A DNA stretch of 64,000 nucleotides from Aradus depressus (Eukaryota; Arthropoda; Insecta; Hemiptera; Aradidae): positions 51,353,087 through 51,417,086 of the forward strand of contig OY759216.1 in assembly GCA_963662175.1 (NCBI GenBank), given 5' to 3'. The notes under the pieces are model-generated. The model searched no databases and had not been told where the DNA came from. It was given only the letters and a program-made list of their open reading frames with translations. The position numbers were made by a program, and so were the translations under genes. Below, one piece after another: positions 46,920 to 60,084 of the stretch (positions within the stretch are counted from its first letter, which is position 1; every line of letters starts with the position of its first letter).

Positions 46920-48400
46920 ACATCTCTTCTTATATTTAAACTGGCTTTATCACAAGTTCAATGTTACAGCCGTCTAATAGGTGGATGATATCCCAACGAA
47001 TGGACACGTGCTTCTAGTATGCAATGATCAGATATTTAGAGAAAATTTCGCCCTTCAAATATTAATAAATAACTTGATAAAGTCATATAAATAATTTCAA
47101 CGTTTTTCAATACATTTTATGAAAAAATATATTCATAAATGTGGAGCAGCTTTTCAAAACGTTATTTGCATTTCATGTTCTTGTCTTCATTTGCAAACAT
47201 ATAATAATTTTTTATTAAAATGAATAATAAAGTATTGTAAAATATAATTATTATGGAAAAACAATGATTTTTTTGCAGCGATAAACTGAACATAATGCTT
47301 TTGTTTGAAACAATAAAATGAAATTTGAATAGATGATTATCAAAATTGTTGGATATATTGAATTACATCAATAATTAGATTTAAAAACCTAAAAATATTT
47401 TGAGGGTGGGATGTTACATATGCACACCTTGATTGTCTTCAAGGTTATCAGAGATCCCCCCCCCCCCCCCCCCCCCCTGAATGACGTGGATGCCTGTCTG
47501 CGGATGGTTGCAATAGATAGGTATGTTCATTTTTGCTCTTCGAGTTAATTGACTATGATTCTCTTTAAAGTGGAAACCATTTTTCTCAACAGAATTTGGG
47601 AAGGATTTAATTTTGTTCTAATAAAATGAATATAACCACTGAATGGCGCGTCAATCGCAATGAAATTTCATATAAAGCATCATTATAAGCCCGAATCAGA
47701 TGAACAATACTTTAAAACCTTGTACCGCTATCTAACTTAGCCACCCGACATTTTTATTCTTGCCGAGGGGGGAGGATAAGTGATACACTTCGTCGTTCTA
47801 AAATCATTGAGATTTCAACTTATTTCCATGAAGTTACTTACTGGGCAGGTATCGCTACTAACCTGCGTACACCATAATGCCAGGTGAACCATCTAGTGCA
47901 ATAATGAATAGAAGGCCGTCCATAAATTTTGTAATGCGTCTGGGAGAGGAGGCCCTTGAATTTTGTGGCAGTTTGTGAGGGGAAGAGGGGGGGCTTGGAA
48001 AATATTACGTCTATAATTTTTCATTATTTAACTCGTCATTTAGAAGAAAAGAATAATACATTTATTTTTATAAATTTTAATACTTCAAAGAATTTTTTTG
48101 GCATCCTATAACATTTTTTACTACTATTATCATTTTTTCAATAAATTAATTTAATTATTTGTCCTATCACTCGATCGAATGTTCAAATGACACAGCTTAC
48201 ATTACATAAAGTGCTCACAGCGCCACTTGACATTTGATTTATACGAGAACTAGTCTTGAATGACATAACTTCAACCGAAATAAAATCTTTTTTGATCTGT
48301 CTTTAAATAACAGAGGTCATCATTCATGCAATTATCAATAAATAAATTAGATCAACTTTATATATATATTTTTTTGGTGATCCGCGAAGAATATATTGGA
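46920..48400. other. Gene-free stretch
   Basis: No coding sequence recognised. Contains the poly-C run at 47458-47477. Confidence 0.45.
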
Positions 48401-48491
48401 TTTATTATAAATGTTCTGATTGTTTAAATTCGAATTAATGTTCATTTTGTATATAAAACATTTTATTAAATTATAAATATATATTTCACTT

Positions 48492-48840
48492 GAGGGCGCC
48501 GGTAGCTCAGTGGTATGCGTGCTTGACTTCTGGGCTCAAGGTCGTGGGTTCGTAACCCGACCGAGGCCCTTAGTTTATTTTATCTGGGAGGTAAAATAAA
48601 CTTAAGCACGCCGTCCTTCGGATGGGACGTTAAGCGATGGTCCCGAGCCTGTACGATGTCAGGTACTCGTTAAATACCCCTAACCCTAGGTGAATACAAA
48701 ATTTAGGGTAGGCAAAATTTAGGACTCCCACAGTAGAGTCGGGCTCATGTCCACCAGAGTGATGAAAGAGCGCTCTGGTAGTAGGCGATATGACCTCGTA
48801 GTTAAAGCCCGGGCATGAGTCATAAAACCTAACCTAACCT
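48492..48840 (+). mobile_element. Full-length tRNA-derived SINE with CCTAA tail
   Basis: Head has box A TAGCTCAGTGG and box B GGGTTCGTAACCC (Pol III promoter). The body includes CCTTCGGATGGGACGTTAAG, and the 3' end is CATAAAACCTAACCTAACCT. Target-site duplication ATATTTCACTT lies at 48481-48491 and 48841-48851. A non-coding retroelement that would depend on a partner LINE. Confidence 0.95.
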
Positions 48841-48890
48841 ATATTTCACTTTAAAAATATAGTTTCTCACTATTTTATTAAATTAGTTAT

Positions 48891-49202
48891 TATGACTCAT
48901 GCCCGGGCATTAACTACTTGTAGTTATGATCTTGATCATATCGCCTACTACCAGAGCGCTCTTTCGTCACTCTAGTGAACATGAGCCCAACTCTACTGTG
49001 GGAGTCCTAAATTTTGCCTACCCTAAATTTTTATTCACCTAGGGTAGGGATCTTTAACGAGTACCTGACATCATACAGGCTTGGAACCATCGTTTAACGT
49101 TTTATTCGAAGGACGGTGTGCTTAAGTTTATTTTACCTCCCAGATAAAATAAACTAAGGCCCTCTGTCGGGTATCGAACCCGCGACCTTAAGCTCAGTAA
49201 GC
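48891..49202 (-). mobile_element. SINE copy lacking its 5' head end
   Basis: Opposite orientation to the previous copy and about 50 bp away. It runs from TATGACTCATGCCCGGGCAT to the box B region and stops inside the tRNA-like head. Confidence 0.9.
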
Positions 49203-49460
49203 AAAAAAAATAATTGTACTTTATAATATATGTAGTTAATAAATATTTTATTACATTTTAAAGACATATATTTCACTTTAAAAATATAGTTTCTCACTAT
49301 TTTATTAAATTATAAATATATATTTGACTTTAAAAATATAGTTTCTCACTATTTTATTAAATTATAAATATATATTTGACTTTAAAAATATAGTTTCTCA
49401 CTATTTTATTAAATTATAAATATATATTTGACTTTAAAAATATAGTTTCTCACTATTAAT

Positions 49461-50613
49461 TGTTGCTATCATTCGAAACTTGTATTACACACTTTTAATG
49501 ACGGCTCCTAGGCTTGAGAGTTGTCAGATTAGTTCCGCTGTCTGCTGAATGAAAGTTCTCGTGAACAATAGAAACGGCAAAAGAGTACAGTTACGATGTA
49601 TACTATACGGTCATGATCTGTTATTCCTGAATGGTTCAACTTCCATTATTTTATTTACATTTTTACTTTCTCTCAGTAACGAAGTTGATATAATATTGCA
49701 ATCGACCGAAAAATCGGAACATGAGATTTTTGTTTCTTTCAACTGCATATTGACTATTTAAGCTTCAAATTAATTCTTCATTTATCCTAAATCGGGACTC
49801 ATCAGATTTAGGTGAAAATCCCACAAAAATAAAGAACAATTGAACGTTTTTTTGAAAATGTAAGCATACAAATGAAATTGGAAGACATATTTCATACAAA
49901 ATAACTTTTTTTAAAAAAAGTGGGACTCTAATTCTTTTAATAGGGTTTTTCTGGTGGCTATTCATATTTGACATAGAGACAATATTGAATGCAAGGATAT
50001 TACTATAAATGAGGAAAGTATTGACTGAATTATACTTTTTTAAATTGTATTTAATACTTAGAAACGAATATGATTAGGTAGAGGCTTCACGAACTTGACA
50101 AGAGAGCAATGAGTGATTTTGAAAAGTTTGATATTTGATATTTGAAAATATAGATAGAACAAAGACAAATTGTTAACCACTAACTGACTAACCCACTTTC
50201 GATGAAGCTATAAAACAATTTGGTATGAATAATTCTAAGATCACTTTCAGGTGGAAAAATTCGTAAAGTTTTGAATTCTAGTCCCCGGAAGAAATGGTTA
50301 TGCGCTCGCTCATCAGTGTAACTTCATGACAAAACGTCCTAGAGTATGCGCTTTTCTTCATTTGATTCCACTTGATGAGTCTGGAAGAAAACCTAATATG
50401 ATCAAGGATTTATATTTTATTCTTTTTGAGACAAGTTGAGTACAACAAAAATCATCGGAAAAGTTATTTTTTTTATTATTATTATTTTTTTTTAATGTGC
50501 GAGAAACAAAATTACCTTTTACAAAAAAAATCTCCCTTATACATTTTCTGCCCATGAATTTTTTGGTAGATTTATAGTGAGATCAAAGTCAACAATGCTA
50601 TAAGCCGCCCGAT
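49461..50613. other. Gene-free stretch
   Basis: Only short ORFs without recognisable similarity, including a 70-codon one at 49549-49761. No repeat identified. Confidence 0.4.
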
Positions 50614-51073
50614 AGTAATTTATTCAGTAATATCAGAGAATACTACCCTATTCTAATTTGTATTAAACCTGGTTAAAAGTTAATACAATTTGAATACCTT
50701 ATATAATTGTAATACTAATACAAACTAAGTAATTTATTCAGTAATATTAGAGAATACTACCCTATTTAATTTGTATTAAACCTGGTTAAAAGTTAATCAA
50801 TTTGAATAGGTACCTTATATAATTGTAATACTAATAGAAACTAAGTAATTTATTCAGTAATATTAGAGAATACTACCCTATTTAATTTGTATTAAACCTG
50901 GTTAAAAGTTAATCAATTTGAATAGGTACCTTATATAATTGTAATACTAATAGAAACTAAGTAATTTATTCAGTAATATTAGAGAATACTACCCTATTCT
51001 AATTTGTATTAAACCTGGTTAAAAGTTAATACAATTTGAATACTTCATAGAATTGTAATACTAATAGAAACTA
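50614..51073. repeat. Tandem array of about 115-bp units, 4 copies
   Basis: AGTAATTTATTCAGTAATAT recurs at 50614, 50728, 50844 and 50960. Copies differ by small indels such as GGTACC present or absent. Confidence 0.95.
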
Positions 51074-51874
51074 TTTTTTGCTCGCATTTGATTTCGTAGC
51101 ATAGCATGTTTATTGAACGACAATAAATAATAAATGTTGTGTGATGAACTGTTGCATATAGCTAAAAAAAATTCTTATTTAAAAAATCTGACGTAAACAT
51201 GCGAGGTCATACTGCACTAATAAGTAACATGATAGGAATACTTTACTTTAGTGTGTCATATATCCGCTACGTGGAAGCGCTGCAATCTTTTTAAAACCAC
51301 AAATTTACAAAAAGGTGTCCATTTTCCATTAATGTCCACCAAAAAAATGTCGGCTGAAAATACTTTCATCAAATAAAACTTTTGTTTATTATTTATAATA
51401 GTTTATATACAGTATGAAACCAAAAATTCTACATTTGTTTCCGACAATAATATTTATGTTAAATTCCAAATATTGGTTTCTTATATAAGGTCTTCTTACT
51501 TATTTACTCTATGTACTGGACTAAGTTTTTTTAATGAAATGTTCTACTTTCATAATAAAATTCATAATAACAGTTTATTAAAATACTAAAATTTTGAAAC
51601 TAATAATATGGTTCACAGCACATAACCTTATACTAGTACTACTCACCAAGTCGACTTACTTATTTCAAAATGAGATAATACAAATACTATACCACCTACC
51701 TTTGCTATAATTTCTAAAATACTCTGGCAACATTTTCTTCAGGTTTTTTTCCCCGAATTTGAACATGTTGATAAATATTTTTTTAAATTAACTATTGTGT
51801 TAACAGTTACTAAAATGTGTGATGAACATGTGTGAAAATAATTGTTATAATACAAACTAGATTGCGTTCAGATG

Positions 51875-52262
51875 ATATGAGGAGTTTGGAGCCAGAGCGG
51901 ACCAACCCACAATTTTTCGGAAAATGAGTTATTACCATCCTGATGTTGGCATAGGTTCCCTTTTTCAAAACCAGTGTGGATCACTTAGTTTCTTCACTTC
52001 AGTGATAGATAGCAGCACTTTAAGTTTAGTCCACAGATATTTTGTGCATATATTTTCAGTCACAATGGATCATACGGCCTTCAAAAACTTTATAGAACAC
52101 AAAAAGGGATCACTCATCCAATACTATTCTAAAATTTCAAATATAAATAAATATTTGGGGCCCATTTATGGAGATAAACAAAATGTACTCAATTTTCAAT
52201 TGCCATTTTCTTACTGTTCAGTTTAAACCAGTTGGTCCGCTCTGGCTCCAAACTCCTCATAT
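51875..52262. mobile_element. MITE-like element with perfect 31-bp TIRs
   Basis: Termini ATATGAGGAGTTTGGAGCCA (31 bp in all, to 51905) and the exact reverse complement at 52232-52262. The interior is almost filled by a 100-codon ORF (51924-52226, starting MSYYHPDVGIGSLF) of unknown nature. No target-site duplication stands out. Confidence 0.85.
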
Positions 52263-54329
52263 TGCATTAACCGCCTAGACATCAGGTAGGTCGAAAGTAC
52301 AATTCAAGATAAATTCGAATAATTAATTTCTTGGTGTAATATTGAGAAGAAATTTCTCTTACTTATTATAACCTATTCGAACCTTTTCTTATATTATTTT
52401 TAAATAAAGTGGGAAGGCACCAGTAAAGTAAGCTGCTGCCAGGGGACGGCACTTCAGCAGGAGTGGTTTATGATCACTTATTTTTTGTTTGTATGTTTTT
52501 GAAAACGTATTTAATCCATTTTGTACTATTTTTCTTTTTCTAACATTTTTCGCTGTTTTATTTAAGCGTGTTGATGGGTAAAACATTTAGAAATCTCTAA
52601 AACGTTCAATTTAACAAACTTCTTGAAACGTTAAATTCATATGGGCGGCAAAAAATAACTTGAGTGGAAGAGGGAGGATGCAAAGAGAATCTAGAGCTGA
52701 ACCTTTGCTCTTTACTGCTGGTTGCCATCTTAATTTATAGCTATTGCAATTTCACTTTAATTGAAATTATAACTCTAATACAAAAACCGTTACAAATGTA
52801 CTTTATCGAATTAAGGATCAATTAATATTTATAATATATATATAATATCATAAAACGAGCTCCTCCTATATTTAGGAGGAACTGGGTCAAGAAATGAACA
52901 AGAACGCCTGATGACACTCCGTATAGTCTAAGCCCTAATGAAAGCCTTGCTGGTTAGCAGTTCGTCTAACGCAGGGTTCAATATAGTTTTTAATTTCTTA
53001 TAACAACGTTGCTTGGGGTAAGCCGAAAAATGAATTTTATTGAATGTCGATAATGATTAGTGCTTTTCGCCATGTAAAGAAGCACGTAAAAAGTCAAAAT
53101 GTTGCCATTGATCGTTGATCATTGGCTAGATATAAAATGTTTTTATAATAATTTCCGATCATTTGAAAGAAAGCAATATCATTATAGAAGATAATCCTCA
53201 TGTTTCGCTCTTGCGAAAGTCAGTGAGTTATTGAAAATCTCAATTGAGCTACACCATATGGTTATCAATTACATGAATAATTTACAGGCGAAACACACTA
53301 ACAAGAATCAGTTTTCTTCATAAATTCTAGTTTTATTGTTTCATATTATAACATGCAAAAATAATGCATTGCCCGCTGCAAGTAATGACTGCATCTCGAG
53401 TTCCACAAGAGCCCAGCCACCTATCTCAGTTCTTTTTATCATTGACATGCTACGCTCATTGCAGCACATGTTCAAAGTAGATTTTTAAAGCTGGACATGA
53501 TGAAGAATGATCTATAAAAATTATATCTACTGTATTCATTATTATTGATATTGTACTAATTCATTTTCTAATATTTATTTATTATTTCAGAATATTTTTT
53601 ACCAGTATTGTTATAACCAATCACATGTGTGTCCGATCCTAAGAGTTAATACGCAAGGTACACCCAACAATAAAGTGTCCTAAAGATTTAATTATTGTTT
53701 ATGTGTCTAATTTATAAGCTAATATTCACATTTTTATGACGTATTCTATTACCATGTTATAGTTTAACATAAATTATTATTATTATAAAAATGCTGTGGT
53801 TAAAGCCAGTTTTAAAGAAATCAGATATTTTTTCCATTTCACGCTTACATTTGAGTGTTTGTTTTACACGTGGGGGAACTGAGGGGGGGATTATCTGTGA
53901 AAACATGGTAGATTTAAGAAGTCACGTTATTTTTTTTTTATGCTTCTTTACATCAAAGTGCGAACTATTTTGAAAATAATTTTAAAATGTTTAATTCAGA
54001 AATCTTCACGCTAGCTAATAATAAATTCAGTCACCTGAAGAGAAAAATTACAGTGCAAAAAATGATGAGTTTTTTGTCTCTCAAATGCTTCTGATGTTTC
54101 CAAAACAAATTTTTGAAAAATCAACAATTGTGCTATATTTCTCGAGTTGTAATGTATTGAAATTTTTTTGTTTATGTAAAACTGATAAAAATGAAATATA
54201 TGTCTATTTAAAGAAACAGAAAAAGTACAATTTTATATCACTCATTTACAACTACCAATATATACCGAATTATATACTTTAACAGTAGCACAAAAATGTG
54301 GTTTTATTACTATCCCAGCTAAACGAAGT
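52263..54329. other. Gene-free stretch
   Basis: A 65-codon minus-strand ORF at 52389-52586 includes SDHKPLLLKCRPLAAAYF and looks faintly like coding relic, but no family is recognised. Otherwise AT-rich with no features. Confidence 0.35.
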
Positions 54330-54915
54330 TATGTTATCGATCAGAAACTCGATGTTCAGTTTCCACGAAAATTTCATGTTTTTCACTCCCTGATTCCAAA
54401 AAAAAAAATAATAAATTCCTGTTTGACTGTGTGTGTGTATGTTTGTGTCTGTGAACTCCCGATAGAATGAATATATCGATATGAATTTGTTTATGTGCAT
54501 CCAAAAGCCCATAAGGACGACACCTAGTCACTTTCAGCCAAATCGGCCAAAGGAAGGGGGGGCATTAGAGGTGGGCGCAACATAACAACTCTAATAACTG
54601 CAGTAGTCATGAATAGATCAACATGAAATTTTTATATGTAAATCCAAAACTCCACAAGGACCTTACCTATGAATTGTTAATCGGGTTAAGGGAAGTGGGT
54701 GGGGGCAGGAGGAAAGGGATCAACTCAATAACCCTAATAACTGTCAATGTGACAAACTTATCATCAAGAAATTTAATATGAGCAAATAATCAAAAGTCCC
54801 TGAGGAAGTCACCTATTGATTTTCAACCAGATTAGTTTCAGAGGGAGAGCGAAAACAGAATTGAATCGTACTGGGGAAGTAGGTACGTTGTCGGTGATTC
54901 ATCGACGAAATTTTT
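54330..54915 (+). repeat. Repeat family A, most complete copy
   Basis: Opens with AATTTCATGTTTTTCACTCC, then a GTGTGTGTGT stretch. Three related modules of about 140-150 bp follow, each with CC-AAGGA--(T/A)-CACCTA, then TTTCAGCCAAATCGGCC or a variant, then CTAATAACTG. It ends CTGGGGAAGTAGGTACG and CGGTGATTCATCGACG. Confidence 0.7.
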
Positions 54916-55334
54916 CAAAAAAAATCATATTGCTAAAAATAGAGTTAAACGAGCAACCAATAAAAAGATGAGGATAACATCACTATAACATGTTTTGGTT
55001 ATTCGGCTGGAGATAAATGAGAATTATCTGAGAGCCCCGACCTCAGTGGCCTCTCAGACAAGTCTAAGCAAGGTTCTGCCCGATTCACTATCTCTTTGGA
55101 CGAGTTTTATTATCAGGGCGCATGGCCTTATTACTACAAGAAAAGGAGTCCAAATGAAATAATAGAGAAATGCGTTAATTCGAGGGTTAGTCTCGATACA
55201 TCGAAGAGAGCGTTTGTTTGATATAAGAGGGATGGGATATTGTTGGGCAATGCTGAATTAACGTTTAAATTTACTATTTTGTTTTTACTTTTTTTCTTTA
55301 TTTTGTTACTTATTTTGTCATTTATTTCTTTATA

Positions 55335-55675
55335 GGTTAGGTTTTATGACTCATGCCCGGGCTTTAACTACGAGGTCATATCGCCTACTACCAGAGCGCT
55401 CTTTCGTCACTCTGGTGGACATGAGCCTGACTCTACTATGGGAGTCCTAAATTTTGCCTACCCTAAATTTTTATTCATCTAGGGTAGGGGTCTTTAACGA
55501 GTACCTGACATCGTACAGGCTCGGGACCATCGCTTAACGTCCTATCCGAAGGACGGCGTGCTTAAGTTTATTTTACCTCCCAGATAAAATAAACTAAGGG
55601 CCTCGGTCGGGCTACGAACCCACGACCTTGAGCTCAGAAGTCAAGCACGCATACCACTGAGCTACCGGCGCCCTC
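55335..55675 (-). mobile_element. Full-length tRNA-derived SINE
   Basis: Minus-strand copy from GGTTAGGTTTTATGACTC to the head ACTGAGCTACCGGCGCCC. Perfect 12-bp target-site duplication TATTTCTTTATA at 55323-55334 and 55676-55687, so a recent insertion. Confidence 0.96.
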
Positions 55676-55914
55676 TATTTCTTTATATAATTTACTTGTA
55701 ATCACTGTCATTTATTAGTCTTACTATAAATTTTTATTATTATGTTGTATATTATATTGCAGTATAGCAAATTATATTGTAATTACACAACCAACAAATT
55801 TACTTATGGTTTCTTGTAGCCGACTTTGAATATGAAAATAAAAATATTTAAACACTTAAAAGTATAAGAGAATATTGTAATCGTGGTAAAATCCGAGATG
55901 GAGTTTTAATCATT

Positions 55915-56330
55915 TTAGCAATGATATCTGTCTGTGCATCTATGCATGTATATGATTGGAACATTGTTAGCACTAACTCAGAAATGATTGCAGCTATGAA
56001 CTTGACTATGACGATGTCACTAACTTAGATGTGATTAGATTTTGGCTGAAATCAGAGGACATTTTACAAGATATCGGTCATATTTATGATCTAATCAAAA
56101 ATATTTTCAAGTAAAAATTGTAGAGAAAACTAAAGGTTAGTTTGTATAAATTACATTTTTTCGGAACCCCGAAAACACTCTTAAAATGTTTGCTTGAAAT
56201 CCATTTTGTTAAATGTTTGCATGATTTACGCGAAAACAGTTAATCCTATTGAAGAATTGGACTTTACCAAAAATTCCTTAAATCCTTTTTGAATTTTCAA
56301 TCATCAGCGTGCCCTCAGATTGAAGATAGG
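55915..56330 (+). repeat. Repeat family B copy
   Basis: GATTGGAACATTGTTAGC, TTTTGGCTGAAATCAGAGGA, TTTTACAAGATATCGGTC and TTTACCAAAAATTCCTTAAA align in order with the copy near 60.1 kb. No protein evident. Confidence 0.6.
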
Positions 56331-58246
56331 ACCAATTTATAGCGCCCCAAAGAATGTGTATGTGATTGGAACTTAGGATTATACATGTGTTTCCCGTTAT
56401 AAACTGAATATATGAAATATTCCCTCAAATGGAAATACCGATTGCGTGAAATCAAATCAAATTAATTGATATTATCAGTATATATAATGGAGATAGACAG
56501 TAGACAGTGAGAAAGAGCAAAAAAAAACAATGCCGAAATTATTAATACCTATATATATATACTATATGTGTATAATACATTGTATATGTTCAATTTCACT
56601 TGGATCGCAAAACTTTTTAAGAAAATCCGGTATGATAGAAATTTGAAATATTGCTCCAGAACCATATTCAATACACATAAGTATGGCGACTGAATTTCCA
56701 AGTAACATCAATAACCTCTGTCCTTTAACCACTCCGGAGAATCAACTACCACATCAGAAAAACCGAACCCAAATCAGTATGGGAACGTACAAACAAACAA
56801 ACGTACATGTCAAACACAAAAATCCATTTAAAAGATGGTAAATCAACAGAGCCAATTTATTTATTTAAAAACCAATGTAAATTTCGTTCTATCGATATGA
56901 AATGTAGGAACATTTAAAAACTGAAGGAAGAGTAAACAAAACAAGGACAATATTTATTTTCATTTTATATTCCCTTATTAATTTAAAATAATTAGTTCTT
57001 GGAGTCTATAATATACAAAACTTGATAGGGGCCTACATGTAAACATAATAAAAAAATAGAATAAAACAAAACTACTGACGGATGATAGCAACTCATCAAA
57101 ACTAGATCTAAAATTAGATTTTTAATGGTTCAAAGATACTCCCCCCCAAATAAAATGTTGTAACGACTGGTTCGCTTTGCATCATCCTAATTCGAGTTCA
57201 ATATTTAGAAGAGATGGTTTTTTTTTCTTATAAAAATGAATCATTAAAACGATAGTACTATCTTGATTTAATTGAGGAAACTCTTGTTAAACTTAAAAAA
57301 AAAATTGATGTTGTTCACAAATGTATTGAATGAAAATGAAAACATTTTAATTGTTTGCTCCCAGTATTGCAATATTTGAGAATCTCTCTCATTAAAGCAC
57401 TAAATTGATAATTAAAATAAGAACAATTTGCATTTAAAATATTTTTTTGAATAACTGTTGTATATTGTTTCAATTTTTAAGTAAAATAATCAGAAATGTT
57501 CAAATCACGTTCAGGGATCCTTAAAAACGAAGAGTCCTGTATAGATTCAAAATTTAATATAATTATCATGGAGATAATATGAACTTTCTAACATTATATA
57601 TAAGAAAATATATACATATTTAATGCTTTAAGGTAGCTAAGGGTTTTTAAATGTAGCCAACAATCTCTCAACTACCCCCTAAAAGGCAAATTGGGATAAG
57701 GAACGAATTAACTATATTTTACTAGAATGTGTCAACAACGCTAAAAACAATGCGCGCACCGATCCTCCGATAGATTTCGCTGAATCTTTTCCCAAGTAAC
57801 GTTCGAGGAATGAAGAATCTCTTCAACTTTTTCTTTCAATATTGAAATATCTGTTTTCCTCTAAATGCCCTTCCGTTATCTATCTGGTAAATGTTGACTA
57901 TTTCGAGAACCCCATTACTACACTTTACCAACAGTCAAATTAAAAATAATAGCGTTATTTAAAAATGTTTTATAATTGAATATTTATTTAAAAAAAAAAA
58001 AAAAAAACTGTCGGCTCCTTGACCTCTGGCGAACCCTAGATCTGTCGGCCCAGTTTTAAAATCAGCCGAGCCCCCAAGAAATAGATATCGACCACTTCGG
58101 TATTTCCTGATATAAGTGTATTTTTATTTATTTTATATTATCCTCATAAGTTAAACAAAACTAAAAATGACTTTAACTATTTCTGTGAGATGGCAAATTT
58201 TTAATGGAAGAAGTAATGAAATAATTTCGACTTAGAAGACTGAGGA
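56331..58246. other. Gene-free stretch
   Basis: AT-rich, with an A run at 57992-58008. No coding sequence or identifiable repeat. Confidence 0.4.
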
Positions 58247-59577
58247 AGAGAAAAATCAAGTTTATGGTCGTTAAAGCAAACTCAAAGAATTTCTACAAAG
58301 CTCTTGGCACTGAGTGTGCCTTCTTCAAGGCCTGTATTAACATGTATACAATAGTAATTTGACTGAATATACTAAAATTAAAGTAAACAAATTAAACAAA
58401 AATTAAAAACATAATTTTAAATAAACATAATCTACAACATAAAGGACTCATATCCATACAAATGCCCTGAGAGAGGACGGCAGCGCCACAAAGAAATAAA
58501 ACACAATTTAAAATATAAAAATAATTAAAGGTAATTTAAAAAAAAGTATATATATATATACGTTATTGGGCAATATTGGAATTAAAAACTGGGTGGAATA
58601 GTGAGTAATCTAGATGGGAGGAAAATAAGTTTAATTTTGGGTAGCCGGAAACCCCGGTTCCACCTCCTCTTCGTTCTCCTGGTGGGGTCATGAGAGTAAA
58701 CGTATTTCTGGATTTTGGTGTCCTTGTAATTTATCGGAAAGTCCTGAGTGAAGGTTCTGTATGTTGCTATGTACTGTGTTAATCAGGAGGTGATTGGTGT
58801 CGTGTTGTTTACATAGACTGACATTGTGTTATGTCTGAGAGAAAATGAAAACCCTACATTTTTTTCATATTAGATGTTTTAACTGAGTCATAATCTGAGT
58901 GATCAATAAGTCCAGATTGGCTAAGTAAGTAGATGTACCAGTTCCGTTTGTCGGTCATGTCCAATTTCGATAGTTTATTCAGAAGGCTATAAAGTATTTT
59001 GAGTCTTCGCTGAAATGAGTTGTGTATGAAGTTCAATGTCAGTTCCATTTTTCATATGTTACAACAGGTTTCGATTCTTATGAGATGCTGTTGTAGTGTA
59101 AATGAAACGTATATGTGTAGTTCAACAACAGCTAAGATGGTGGTGTCATCGGAGTATGTTCCTGTCATGGTAGGCATGTCTGAGGTGTAAAAGTATATAA
59201 TAGAGGAGCTAAAATAGAGATTTGTGGAACCCCTGCCATTATGAAGAGAACCCAGAGCCCTGCCGGACAACGACAAATTATCGGTTGATTACGTATGACT
59301 GTAGAATGAGAGCATGCCAAGTTCGGTCAAAAGCCTGACTTTCGTCAAGGAATGCTCTCGTCGCATATAATTTTCAATCTAGGGCAGACGCTGTAAAATT
59401 CAAAACATTTAATTAAAATTAAGTTTTTTATTGTTTAATTTGTTTACTTTAGCGCATTATTATTATATACCTATATGTTAAAACAGCAGAAGAAGGCACA
59501 CTCGATGTTGATAGCTTGGCAAACGTTTTTTGTGTTTTATTTAACGACAATAAACCTGGCCCTCTTTTTCTATAAAA
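58247..59577. mobile_element. Composite element: inverted arms around a LINE relic
   Basis: Left arm about 58247-58430 and right arm about 59400-59577 are imperfect inverted repeats sharing GTCGTTAAA, AAAGTAAACAAATTAAACAA and a GAAGAAGGCACACTC block. That block is the hammerhead-like core seen elsewhere (58296-58332 minus, 59482-59520 plus). A Jockey-type RT relic lies between. Confidence 0.65.
58600..59400 (-). pseudogene. Jockey-clade non-LTR reverse transcriptase relic
   Basis: Minus strand in order: RAFLDESQAFDRTWH (RT motif with LDVSQAFD-type core), ISILAPLLYTFYTSDMP, TYSDDTTILAVVE (YxDD catalytic motif, here YSDD), TLQQHLIRIET, then LLNKLSKLDMTDKRNWYIYL and WYVNNTTP-like sequence. Frameshifts and stops separate the parts, so it is not functional. 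Domain order and motif wording point to Jockey rather than Penelope elements. Confidence 0.82.
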
Positions 59578-60084
59578 TGTTTGGTCAATCCTCCCAATAA
59601 AATGATACTTGAATTTTTGCCAAAAAATAAATGTAGTAAATCAGAGTTATATCAAAATGTTTCGAATTTGGTTTTATTCTCAATTTGTCGGAAATATACA
59701 CATTGTTTTAGTTTTTTTTCTTAGATCCCGGCCTAGATCGTAAATAATCAACATAAAACGATGGTCATGGAAAAAGTGTGTCAAGTTTTTTCACAGAACC
59801 TCGTCCCCATCTTCTCCATTTAGATCTAAACTATTGAGCACTACTCTTGAAAAATACAATTAAATAATAACATTATTTTTTCAAGCAATATATTATCAGT
59901 TTCTATATAATACATTTATCACAGCATTACTTCTCCTAATTTATCAATTTTTTTTTTGTAATTAGCAATTATTGTAGACGTACGTAGGCTCTTGCGAGAA
60001 TCGAGCTTGTGCCTGTACTTAACGAAACTGATAAATATTTTTCAGCGGATGTTCACATTTTAAGATCTCCTAAATAAGTTTCGA

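Larger units (their letters stand above)
48440..49460. repeat. 52-bp satellite interrupted by two SINEs
   Basis: The unit carries TTTAAAAATATAGTTTCTCA and ATTTTATTAAATTATAAATA. Three and a half clean units lie at about 49267-49460 with a 52-bp period. The same unit flanks and separates the SINEs at 48492-48840 (+) and 48891-49202 (-), so both inserted into the array. Confidence 0.9.

Noticed and set aside
48492..48570. Possible functional tRNA gene
   Set aside because: Boxes A and B are present, but the same head recurs in several copies joined to a fixed non-tRNA body with target-site duplications, so it is the SINE head.
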